Source of the DNA: SAR324 cluster bacterium
Lineage (GTDB): Bacteria > SAR324 > JACQKK01
DNA: 7,363 bases
NCBI GenBank assembly: GCA_027296185.1
Contig: JAPUJL010000492.1
Coordinates: forward strand, 1 to 7,363
Direction of reading: 5' to 3'
Part shown: in pieces, positions 1 to 6,083 of the stretch
Numbering within the stretch: the stretch's first letter is position 1
Layout of the letters: each line of letters opens with the position of its first letter
Program-made: the position numbers and the translations under genes
Notes under the pieces: model-generated
What the model was told of the DNA's origin: nothing
The model's input: the letters and a program-made list of their open reading frames with translations, nothing else
Databases searched by the model: none

Positions 1-219
1 CACCGCGTCCACGACGCTGGCGAACTCAGCCATGATGGAGTCGCCCTTGGCGTCCACGACGCGGCCGTTGCGCTGCTGGATCTGCTTACTGAAGACGGCC
101 CGCCGGGCCTGGAGGGCGCGAACCGTGCCCGCCTCGTCCGCCCCCATCAGACGGCCGTACTCCACCACGTCCGCCATGAGGATGGCGGCCAGCTTGCGCT
201 TGGGTCCGGTGGATTCCAT
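1..219 (-). CDS. Class III adenylate/guanylate cyclase domain protein, N-terminal part (3' end outside window)
   Basis: Only the first 73 codons are present; the frame is open to the left edge. The translation starts MESTGPKRKLAAILMADVVE and continues to GDSIMAEFASVVDAV, the typical beginning of bacterial class III nucleotide cyclase catalytic domains (KRKLAAILxADVVGYSRLM, then GDSxxAEFxSVVDAV). In this family two aspartates bind the metals that activate ATP or GTP; D17 (in ADVVEY) and D60 (in KGDS) fit those positions. The position usually held by the base-selecting lysine (VKTTGD type) reads VDAKGD, with Asp56 there, so the nucleotide used, or whether the protein is active, is uncertain. 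The ATG is set by AGGGGA six bases upstream (226-231). The protein has no leader or membrane segment in the visible part. Proteins of this kind often carry TPR or other sensor domains downstream, which cannot be checked here. It lies 84 bases after the binding-protein gene on the same strand, so readthrough is possible. Family call firm, activity unsure. Confidence 0.85.
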   Translation of the reverse strand, partial: MESTGPKRKLAAILMADVVEYGRLMGADEAGTVRALQARRAVFSKQIQQRNGRVVDAKGDSIMAEFASVVDAV

Positions 220-225
220 GGCTTG

Positions 226-231
226 TCCCCT
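226..231 (-). promoter_or_regulatory. Ribosome binding site of the cyclase gene
   Basis: AGGGGA on the minus strand, six bases before the ATG at 219. It decides the start of the partial cyclase, because the conserved KRKLAAIL segment begins only seven codons later and no better start is visible. Confidence 0.6.
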
Positions 232-236
232 GGGCA

Positions 237-280
237 AGTTGGGAAGGCAGGGGCGCCCTCGCGAGGCGCCCCCTACAACT
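237..280. repeat. GC-rich inverted repeat between binding-protein and cyclase genes (REP-like or transcript-end hairpin)
   Basis: A perfect 8-base-pair stem, GGGGCGCC (250-257) with GGCGCCCC (265-272), encloses a 7-base loop. An outer 5-bp stem, AGTTG (237-241) with CAACT (276-280), lies beyond an asymmetric internal loop. The structure fills most of the 84-base gap. No run of T follows the stem on the minus strand (the next bases are CTGCCTTCCC), so it is not a textbook intrinsic terminator. It could act as a 3'-end stabiliser or a weak terminator of the transporter transcript, or it could be one copy of a dispersed REP-like element. The palindrome is seen directly; its role is inferred. Confidence 0.6.
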
Positions 281-303
281 GCGCCTGATTCAGCCTGCAA
301 TCG

Positions 304-1506
304 TCAATAGGAGATCGTGCGGAGCGTCTCCCAGCGGGTGCCCTTGACCTGGCAGAGCAGGATATCCTCGTGGATGCTGGCGCCCAGATGATCGGTTGCG
401 GAGAAGTTGAACTTCCCGGGGCCGAAGATGGTCTTGTAATCCCGGATGGCTTCGATCCCCTCCGCCACGCTTTCGGCGGTGAGATTCGGCCCGGCATTGT
501 TGGCGCCCTGGTAGAACAAATCCATGAACACGTAGCCGATCACCGCCTGGATCGAAGGCATGTCGCCGAAGCGGGACTGGTAGGCGTCCATCCATTCGCC
601 GACTTCGGGCGAGACGGAATCGCGGTAGGGAATGGGAAAGTAGCCGATGGCGTAGAGCCCATCCGAGGCTCCCCGAGCCAACTCGGCCACCTCGGGGGCG
701 TACCCCGCTACGTTGACCACCATGTCCACGTCCCAGCCGATCTTGCGGGCTTCCACCTTGGCTCCGATGGTCTCGGCGATGATGGTGCCCAGCACCACCA
801 GGTCCGCGCCGGCGGATTTCATCAGGGCGATCTGGGAGCTGAAGTCCTTCGCGCCGCGCTTGTAGGAGGTCTCGGCAACCAATTCCAGGCCCAACTCTTT
901 CGCCTCGTCCTGCACTCCGCGCAACGTGTTCAAGCCGAAATCGTCGTCCTGGTACATCACGGCGATCTTCGTTTTGCCCTCTTGCTTGACGAAGTAGCTC
1001 ACCGCGGCGCGGACGGAATAGTAATAGGGCACCACGGCGGCGAACTTCAGCTTGTGGAAGGGCTCGTACATCTCCACCGCCGCCGAAGCGGGGAAGAGAT
1101 TGGGCACGCCCATCTTCAGGGCGCGCGGCATCACCACCATGTTCTGTGGCGTGCCCAGCGCCCCCACCAGGGCGAAGACCTTGTCCCGCTGCAGGAGCTT
1201 GTCGCCCGCCTGGGCCGCGCGGCTCTGCAGGTAGGCGTGATCCTCGACGATGAGATTGATCTTGCGGCCGTGGATGCCCCCCGCCTCGTTGATCTCGTCG
1301 GCGCGCATGCGCATGCCGTTGGTGATCGGGACGCCCCAGATGGCCACCGGCCCGGAGAGGGCCTGGTGGCTGCCAATCAGGATTTCGTCGTCGGTAACCC
1401 CCTGCCCGGCCGCCGGGCCGACGGCACTCCTGTTGTAGGCGACCACCGCCACAACCACCACCACGGCCGCCACCAGGGCAAGCACGATCATTCGCTTCCG
1501 GCTCAT
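304..1506 (-). CDS. Periplasmic substrate-binding protein of the importer (LivK type, Peripla_BP_6 family)
   Basis: A 400-residue protein of usual length for type I periplasmic binding proteins of the HAAT/Liv family. These capture a ligand between two lobes and deliver it to LivHM. After a basic start (MSRKR) comes a hydrophobic stretch at about residues 7-24, the export signal. The mature part begins GVTDDEILIGSHQALSGP, the family's first strand and ligand-loop region; WGVPITNGMRMRADEINEAG (58-77), VGALGTP near 114-120 and KIAVMYQDDDFG near 180-191 are further family landmarks. There is no lipobox cysteine, and no clear A-x-A signal peptidase site follows the hydrophobic stretch, so it is either a cleaved periplasmic protein with a poor site or membrane-tethered. 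It is the last gene of the unit, 80 bases after the ligase, with a strong AAGGAG site five bases before the ATG. That fits the high amounts binding proteins need. Ligand unknown: homologues bind amino acids, amides, urea, aromatic acids or other small acids. Confidence 0.92.
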   Translation of the reverse strand: MSRKRMIVLALVAAVVVVVAVVAYNRSAVGPAAGQGVTDDEILIGSHQALSGPVAIWGVPITNGMRMRADEINEAGGIHGRKINLIVEDHAYLQSRAAQAGDKLLQRDKVFALVGALGTPQNMVVMPRALKMGVPNLFPASAAVEMYEPFHKLKFAAVVPYYYSVRAAVSYFVKQEGKTKIAVMYQDDDFGLNTLRGVQDEAKELGLELVAETSYKRGAKDFSSQIALMKSAGADLVVLGTIIAETIGAKVEARKIGWDVDMVVNVAGYAPEVAELARGASDGLYAIGYFPIPYRDSVSPEVGEWMDAYQSRFGDMPSIQAVIGYVFMDLFYQGANNAGPNLTAESVAEGIEAIRDYKTIFGPGKFNFSATDHLGASIHEDILLCQVKGTRWETLRTISY

Positions 1507-1511
1507 GGCAT

Positions 1512-1517
1512 CTCCTT
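1512..1517 (-). promoter_or_regulatory. Strong ribosome binding site of the substrate-binding protein gene
   Basis: AAGGAG on the minus strand, five bases before the ATG at 1506, within a locally AT-rich stretch. Together with the matching site before the ligase, this is the best Shine-Dalgarno match of the unit and contrasts with the weak site before livH. The same stretch contains TAACAT, a possible -10-like hexamer, but I see no convincing -35 partner and do not call a promoter. Confidence 0.7.
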
Positions 1518-1549
1518 ATCTATGTTAGCTTCCGTTTCGCTCGGCCGGA

Positions 1550-1565
1550 CCGTGGCGGGCCACGG
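1550..1565. repeat. Hairpin in the gap between ligase and binding-protein genes
   Basis: CCGTGG (1550-1555) and CCACGG (1560-1565) form a perfect 6-bp stem with a 4-base loop, in the 80-base gap before the binding-protein gene. No T tract follows on the minus strand, so termination is unlikely. Hairpins at this kind of position in transporter operons can protect a processed downstream or upstream mRNA segment and set different protein amounts. That role is inferred here. Confidence 0.4.
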
Positions 1566-1586
1566 GCCTAGCCCCACACCGCTGGG

Positions 1587-3428
1587 CTACCCGGCCTTTT
1601 CCGTGGCATACATCGAGTCGATCAAGGGCGCGTACTTCTCGCTGACCAGCTTGCGCTTGAGCTTCATGGTCGGCGTGAGCTCCTCGTCCTCGGGCGTGAG
1701 CTGCCGGTCGATGAGGCGGAACTTCTTGATCCCCTCCACCCGGGCGAAGTTCCGGTTGACCTTCTCCACCTCCTCGCCGATCAGGTCGTTGACCTCCTTG
1801 GCGCGGCACAGGCTGGCGAAGTTGGTGAAGGGCACGTTGCGGTCCTGGGCGAACTTGACCACGTTCTCGTGGTCGATCATCACCAGGCAGGTGAGATACT
1901 TGCGCCGGTCGCCGATCACCACGGCGTCGGTGATGTAGGGGCTGAACTTGAGCTGGTTCTCGATTTCGGAGGGGGTGACGTTCTTCCCGCCCGCGGTGAT
2001 GATGACGTCCTTCATGCGGTCGGTGACGCGGACGTAGCCCTCGGCGTCGATCTCCCCCAGGTCCCCGGTGTGCAGCCAACCGTCCTTAATCGTCTCGGCA
2101 GTTTTCTCCGGGTCGTTGTAATAACCCATGAAGACGTGCTCGCCCCTGATGAGCAGCTCGCCTTCCGGCGACACACGCATCTCCCCATAGGGGACGCACT
2201 TGCCCACCGTCCCCGGCTTGATTTCGCCCGGCGCCATGATCGTCGCCAGCCCGGTATTCTCCGTCTGGCCGTACACCTCCAGCATGTCGCAGCCCAAGGC
2301 CAGGTACCAGCGGATCAGCTCGGGCGAGATGGGCGCGGCGCCGGTGACCAGCCATCGGCAACGGTCGATGCCGATCCCCTTGCGGATGTTCTTCAGCACC
2401 AGCCAATACCCCAACCGATCGAGCAGGCGCAGCCCCAGGGGCACCGGCTGCCGGGCGATCTTGCGGTCGGCGACCCGGTAGCCCACCCCGATGGCGAGGC
2501 GGTAAGCCCACTTTTGCAGGGGGGTGGCGTCCTGGAGCGCGATATTGACCGCGGAGTAGAACTTCTCCCAGATGCGCGGCACGGCGCCCATAGCGTCCGG
2601 GGCGATCTCCCGGGCGTTCTCCGGCACGGTCTCGGGGCTCTCGGCGAAGTTGCTGATCGTGCCGGTGTAGATGGCGTAGTAGAGCCCGATCACCCGCTCC
2701 GCCACGTGGCACAGGGGCAGAAAGGCCAGCCGGTTGTCCCCCTCGTAGGTGGGCAGCAGCTTGGCCCCCTCGCGGCACTGGAAGACGATGTTGCGATGGG
2801 AGATCATGGCGCCCTTGGGCGGGCCCGTCGTGCCCGAGGTGTAGACCAGGATCGCCAGATCGTCCGGCCGGCGCACCGCGATGCGCTGCTCCCACACCTC
2901 CGGGTGGCTTCGCTCGAACTCCTTGCCCGCCGCCCTGAGCTCGGCGAAGCTCATCACCATGGGGTCGGCGAAGTCCCGCAGTCCCTCCATGTCGAAGACC
3001 ACGATCCGCTTCAGGTGGGGCGTGCGCTCCCGCACGGCGAGGGCCTTGTCCAGCTGCTCCTCGCCCTCGACGAACAGGGTTTTGGAGCCGGAGTCGTTGA
3101 GCAGGAATTCCACCTGCGCCTCGGCGTCGGTGGGGTAGATGCCGGCCGAGACGCCCGCCGCGCCGAGGATGCCCAGATCGGCGACCACCCATTCCTTGTT
3201 GGTGTTGGAAAGAATGCAGGCACACTCGCCTGGCTCGAACCCCAGGGAGACCAGGCCCAGCCCGGTGTGCTTGACCTGCTCGCCCGCCTGGGCCCACGTC
3301 ATGGCGCGCCAGATGCCGAGGTCCTTTTCCCGGAACATGACGCTCTCGCCGCGCGCCTGGACGCCGTTCCAGAACAGTTGGGGCAGGGTATCTCCGGAAA
3401 GCCCGCCGATTTCGCGCCGCCGTGCCAT
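1587..3428 (-). CDS. Acyl-CoA synthetase, AMP-forming (long-chain fatty acid-CoA ligase type, COG1022)
   Basis: A 613-residue ANL-superfamily enzyme that activates a carboxylic acid with ATP to an acyl-AMP and then to the CoA thioester, in the cytoplasm. Motifs in order: phosphate loop YTSGTTGPPKG (196-206), the SHRN element after it (210-213), adenine-contacting YGQTE (386-390), ribose-binding TGD (454-456), hinge region DRMKDVI (470-476), GGKNVTPSEIE (480-490), and the C-terminal TMKLKR with the likely catalytic Lys589. All key residues are present, so the enzyme looks intact. The overall pattern resembles FadD15/FAA1-like long-chain ligases rather than acetyl-CoA synthetases. The chosen ATG has AAGGAGG five bases upstream (3434-3440). 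An in-frame start 18 codons earlier would nearly touch livF and has no comparable site. It lies 44 bases after livF and 80 before the binding protein, which points to activation of the imported compound. Whether the true substrate is a fatty, branched, dicarboxylic or aromatic acid cannot be told. Confidence 0.93.
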   Translation of the reverse strand: MARRREIGGLSGDTLPQLFWNGVQARGESVMFREKDLGIWRAMTWAQAGEQVKHTGLGLVSLGFEPGECACILSNTNKEWVVADLGILGAAGVSAGIYPTDAEAQVEFLLNDSGSKTLFVEGEEQLDKALAVRERTPHLKRIVVFDMEGLRDFADPMVMSFAELRAAGKEFERSHPEVWEQRIAVRRPDDLAILVYTSGTTGPPKGAMISHRNIVFQCREGAKLLPTYEGDNRLAFLPLCHVAERVIGLYYAIYTGTISNFAESPETVPENAREIAPDAMGAVPRIWEKFYSAVNIALQDATPLQKWAYRLAIGVGYRVADRKIARQPVPLGLRLLDRLGYWLVLKNIRKGIGIDRCRWLVTGAAPISPELIRWYLALGCDMLEVYGQTENTGLATIMAPGEIKPGTVGKCVPYGEMRVSPEGELLIRGEHVFMGYYNDPEKTAETIKDGWLHTGDLGEIDAEGYVRVTDRMKDVIITAGGKNVTPSEIENQLKFSPYITDAVVIGDRRKYLTCLVMIDHENVVKFAQDRNVPFTNFASLCRAKEVNDLIGEEVEKVNRNFARVEGIKKFRLIDRQLTPEDEELTPTMKLKRKLVSEKYAPLIDSMYATEKAG

Positions 3429-3433
3429 TGCCG

Positions 3434-3440
3434 CCTCCTT
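3434..3440 (-). promoter_or_regulatory. Ribosome binding site that fixes the ligase start
   Basis: AAGGAGG on the minus strand, five bases before the ATG at 3428. It supports the 613-residue form (MARRREIGG...) over an 18-residue longer reading that would begin at 3482, inside the last codons of livF. Confidence 0.75.
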
Positions 3441-3472
3441 CCCATCGTCGGTTCGCGGGCCGGGCGAAGGCC

Positions 3473-4246
3473 CTAGCGCCACGTCTTGACCCGCTTCCAG
3501 CGCCGCTTGCCGCGGCTTCCGGCGTCCTTCATACCCAAGTAGAATTCCTTGATATCTTCCTTGTCCCGCAGGCGCTCAGCTGTGTCTTCCATCACCACGC
3601 GCCCCACCTCCAGCACGTACCCGTAGTCCGCAATGGAGAGTGCCATGTGGGCGTTCTGTTCCACAAGGAGGATCGTCGTCCCTTGTTCCCGGTTGATGCG
3701 CTCGATGATGCCGAAAATATCGTTGACCAGAATCGGCGAAAGGCCCAGTGAGGGCTCGTCCAGCAGCACCAGCCGCGGGTGGGACATCAGCGCACGGCCG
3801 ATCGCCAGCATCTGCTGCTCGCCGCCGGAGAGCTGCCCTGCCTGCTGCTTGCTGCGCGCCTCGAGGACGGGGAAATAGCCCAACACCAACTCCAGATCAC
3901 GCTGGATTCCCTCCCGGTCCCGGCGGGTGAAGGCGCCCATCATCAGGTTTTCGTGGACGGTGAGAAACGGGAAGACCTCCCGCCCCTCGGGTACGTGGCT
4001 GATGCCGGCGCGCATCACCCGGTCCGGGTCCTGCTTCTGAATCTCGCGCCCCTCGAACTCCACGGTGCCCTTCTGGGGGTCCATGGCCCCGGAAATGGTC
4101 TTCAGCAGGGTGGTCTTGCCCGCGCCGTTGGCGCCGAGCACGGTGACGATCTTGCCCGGGTCGATGTGCAGACTGATCCCCCGGATGGCCATGATGGGGC
4201 CGTAGTAGGTCTCGATGTTGCTGACGCGCAGGATCGGCTCGGTCAC
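3473..4246 (-). CDS. livF: ABC transporter ATP-binding protein LivF type
   Basis: One of the two ATPases that power the importer; it sits on the cytoplasmic face and pairs with LivG. In 257 residues it shows Walker A GANGAGKT (38-45), the LivF hallmark VPEGREVFPFLTVHENL (85-101), ABC signature LSGGEQ (139-144), Walker B LVLLDEP (159-165, with Glu164) and D-loop SLGLSP. The H-loop position is Gln197 (LLVEQN) instead of His, which is normal for LivF subunits. The start is GTG, one base after the livG stop, with GGGAGGT at 4251-4257 inside the end of livG, so translation is coupled. It is somewhat longer than the usual 230-240 residues because of a basic C-terminal tail (GSRGKRRWKRVKTWR). The ligase gene follows after 44 bases. 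Role in the complex is firm; substrate unknown. Confidence 0.95.
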   Translation of the reverse strand: MTEPILRVSNIETYYGPIMAIRGISLHIDPGKIVTVLGANGAGKTTLLKTISGAMDPQKGTVEFEGREIQKQDPDRVMRAGISHVPEGREVFPFLTVHENLMMGAFTRRDREGIQRDLELVLGYFPVLEARSKQQAGQLSGGEQQMLAIGRALMSHPRLVLLDEPSLGLSPILVNDIFGIIERINREQGTTILLVEQNAHMALSIADYGYVLEVGRVVMEDTAERLRDKEDIKEFYLGMKDAGSRGKRRWKRVKTWR

Positions 4247-4247
4247 G

Positions 4248-5006
4248 TCAACCTCCCAGGTACGCCTTGATCACCGCCTCGTGCTGCTGGACTTCCTGAG
4301 GAGTGCCCTCGGCCAGCACCCGGCCATCGTTCATGGCCAGCACCCGGTCGGATACCTCGGCGACCAGGCTCATGTTGTGCTCGACCATCAGGACGGTGAT
4401 GCCCAGGTCTTTCTGGATGTCCTCGATCCAGAACGCCATGTCCTCGGACTCCTCCGGGTTGAGGCCCGAGGAGGGCTCGTCCAGCAACAGCAGCTTGGGC
4501 TCGGTGCACAGGGCCCGCCCCAGCTCCACCACCTTGGCGATCCCATAGGGCAGCCCGCTCACCCGGGATTCCCGATGGTGCTGCAGACCCAGAAATTCGA
4601 TGACCTCCTCCACCTTCTCCCGGTGGGCCACTTCCATCCGCCGCACGTGGGGCAGGAACAGCATCTCGGAAAACAGGTTCGACCGGCGGTGCTCGTGGCG
4701 CCCCAGCAACAGGTTCTGCAGCACCGTGGAGTTCTGGAACAACTCGATGTTCTGAAAGGTGCGGGCGATGCCCAGGCCCGCGATGCGATGGGGCGGCACT
4801 CCGGTGATGTCCCGCTCCTGGAACACCACCCGTCCCGCCGACGGGTCGTAGATGCGGCTGATGAGGTTGAAGACGGTCGTCTTGCCGGCGCCGTTTGGGC
4901 CGATGATGCTGTAGACTTCGCCCTCCCGTACTTCGAAGGAGACGCCGTCCACCGCCCGCAGGCCGCCGAACTGAATCGCCAGGTTTTCCGCGCGGAAGAA
5001 CGTCAT
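4248..5006 (-). CDS. livG: ABC transporter ATP-binding protein LivG type
   Basis: Second ATPase of the importer, 252 residues, the family's usual length. Walker A GPNGAGKT (36-43), Q-loop Gln85 in RTFQNIELF, Walker B LLLLDEP (172-178, Glu177), D-loop SSGLNP and H-loop His210 (MVEHNMSLV) are intact. The signature is LPYGI (152-156) in place of LSGGQ. LivG proteins commonly have LxYGxQ or LPYGxQ here, but the usual Gln after the glycine pair is replaced (GIAK). The C-terminus has the LivG-type tail GRVLAEGTPQEV. The ATG overlaps the livM stop by four bases (ATGA), a sign of translational coupling; no good Shine-Dalgarno site lies at normal spacing. It works with LivF at the LivH/LivM interface. 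Confidence 0.95.
   Translation of the reverse strand: MTFFRAENLAIQFGGLRAVDGVSFEVREGEVYSIIGPNGAGKTTVFNLISRIYDPSAGRVVFQERDITGVPPHRIAGLGIARTFQNIELFQNSTVLQNLLLGRHEHRRSNLFSEMLFLPHVRRMEVAHREKVEEVIEFLGLQHHRESRVSGLPYGIAKVVELGRALCTEPKLLLLDEPSSGLNPEESEDMAFWIEDIQKDLGITVLMVEHNMSLVAEVSDRVLAMNDGRVLAEGTPQEVQQHEAVIKAYLGG
4251..4257 (-). promoter_or_regulatory. Ribosome binding site of livF inside the livG end
   Basis: GGGAGGT on the minus strand, four bases before the GTG start at 4246 and partly within the last codons of livG. It supports GTG as the livF start. Confidence 0.6.
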
Positions 5007-6079
5007 CGCAGCCGCTCCGACTTGAGGTAGGTCTTCTGCCGCTTGAAGGAGGCCTTCTTGTAGAGGGGGAACAGGGAGAAATAGGTACGGATCTTCACCC
5101 AGCGCCCGTAGATCCCCATCGGCTCGAGCAGGATGAACAGCACCAGCACCAGCCCGAACACCCCCGCTTCCAGGCCCGGGGCATCCGCCACGTTGGTGGG
5201 GAGGTAGCCCTTGCCCACCGCGAGGAGCTGGGGCAGCGCCACGACGAACACCGCCCCGAAGATGGCGCCGTGGATGGAACCCACCCCACCCACCACCACC
5301 AGCACCAGGAGCTCGATGGACTGGAGCACCGTGAACGATTCCGGCGAGAGGAAACCCAGCTTGTGCGCCCACAGGGCGCCGGCCAGCCCGGTGATGCCGG
5401 CGCTGATGGCGAAGGCGATGGTCTTGTACTTGGCCACGTGGATGCCGGTACTCTGGGCGGCGATCTCGGAATCCCGGATGGCGACCATGGCCCGCCCCGT
5501 GGGAGAGCGCAGCAGGTTCAGCGACATCAGCACGATCAGAATCAGCAGGCCGACGCTGAGATAATAGAAATCGGCGCCCTCGGACAACTCGTAGCCGAAC
5601 ACGGAAATGGGCTCGACCACCATCCCGGTGAAGCCATGGGTCACCGATTCCCACCGGGCCAGCACCTCCTCGATGATGATGGCGAAGGCCAGGGTCGCGA
5701 TGGCCAGATAGATGCCCGCTAGCCGCAGGGCCGGCAGCCCCACCACGATCCCCACCGCCGCGGCCAGCCCCGCCGACACCGGCAGGGAGATCAGGAAGGG
5801 CACCCCCCGCTCCAGCAGCACCGCCTCGGTATAGGCGCCGATGCCCATGAAGGCCGCATGGCCCAGCGAGACCAGGCCGGTGTATCCGACGAGCAGCATC
5901 AGCCCCAACCCCGCCATGGCGAAGATCGCCAACTGGGTCAGTTGGCCGATGTAGTAATCGTCCACAGCCACCGGCGCCAGCAGCACCGCCACCAGCAACA
6001 AGCCGTACCAGAAGGCATGGCCGCCGTGCTTCAACAGGCGGATGTCCTGGTCGTAGTCGGTCTTGAAGATAAAGCGCAC
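5003..6079 (-). CDS. livM: ABC transporter permease LivM type
   Basis: Inner-membrane permease of 358 residues that pairs with LivH to form the channel. A hydrophilic N-terminal stretch (MRFIFKTDYDQDIRLLKHGG) precedes the first membrane segment (about 24-40). The family core follows: LLVGYTGLVSLGHAAFMGIGAY (62-83), GLPALRLAGIYLAIATLAF (114-132), then the cytoplasmic ATPase-coupling loop GRAMVAIRDSEIAAQSTGI (195-213), and VVGGVGSIHGAIFGA (262-276). It ends in LEPMGIYGRW (318-327), in place of the more common RPxGLFG, followed by a basic cytoplasmic tail (KKASFKRQKTYLKSERLR). The start is GTG, four bases after the livH stop, with an AAGG-containing site in the end of livH; no in-frame ATG is nearby. 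Its stop overlaps the livG start. Substrate not deducible from the permease. Confidence 0.94.
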   Translation of the reverse strand: MRFIFKTDYDQDIRLLKHGGHAFWYGLLLVAVLLAPVAVDDYYIGQLTQLAIFAMAGLGLMLLVGYTGLVSLGHAAFMGIGAYTEAVLLERGVPFLISLPVSAGLAAAVGIVVGLPALRLAGIYLAIATLAFAIIIEEVLARWESVTHGFTGMVVEPISVFGYELSEGADFYYLSVGLLILIVLMSLNLLRSPTGRAMVAIRDSEIAAQSTGIHVAKYKTIAFAISAGITGLAGALWAHKLGFLSPESFTVLQSIELLVLVVVGGVGSIHGAIFGAVFVVALPQLLAVGKGYLPTNVADAPGLEAGVFGLVLVLFILLEPMGIYGRWVKIRTYFSLFPLYKKASFKRQKTYLKSERLR

Positions 6080-6083
6080 CGCT

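Noticed and set aside
237..280. Intrinsic terminator after the binding-protein gene
   Set aside because: The stem is strong but no T tract follows on the minus strand, so it is reported as an inverted repeat only.
32..310. Plus-strand open frame over the left edge
   Set aside because: Overlaps the cyclase start, its ribosome site and the inverted repeat; no family features.
370..1938. Long plus-strand open frame (522 codons) opposite the binding protein and ligase end
   Set aside because: Its translation is rich in His, Gly, Asp and Arg with no recognisable domain, and it spans two well-supported minus-strand genes and their gap. It is an antisense shadow of GC-rich codon use.
3452..3468. 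Inverted repeat TTCGC/GCGAA between livF and the ligase
   Set aside because: Only five pairs with a 7-base loop and no T tract; likely chance in GC-rich DNA.
1869..3476. Long plus-strand open frame (535 codons) opposite the ligase
   Set aside because: Low-complexity His/Asp/Gln/Arg composition and complete overlap with the ligase, whose catalytic motifs are all intact.
3429..3482. Longer start for the ligase (18 extra residues)
   Set aside because: It would overlap the end of livF, while the ATG at 3428 has AAGGAGG at good spacing and yields the usual family N-terminus.
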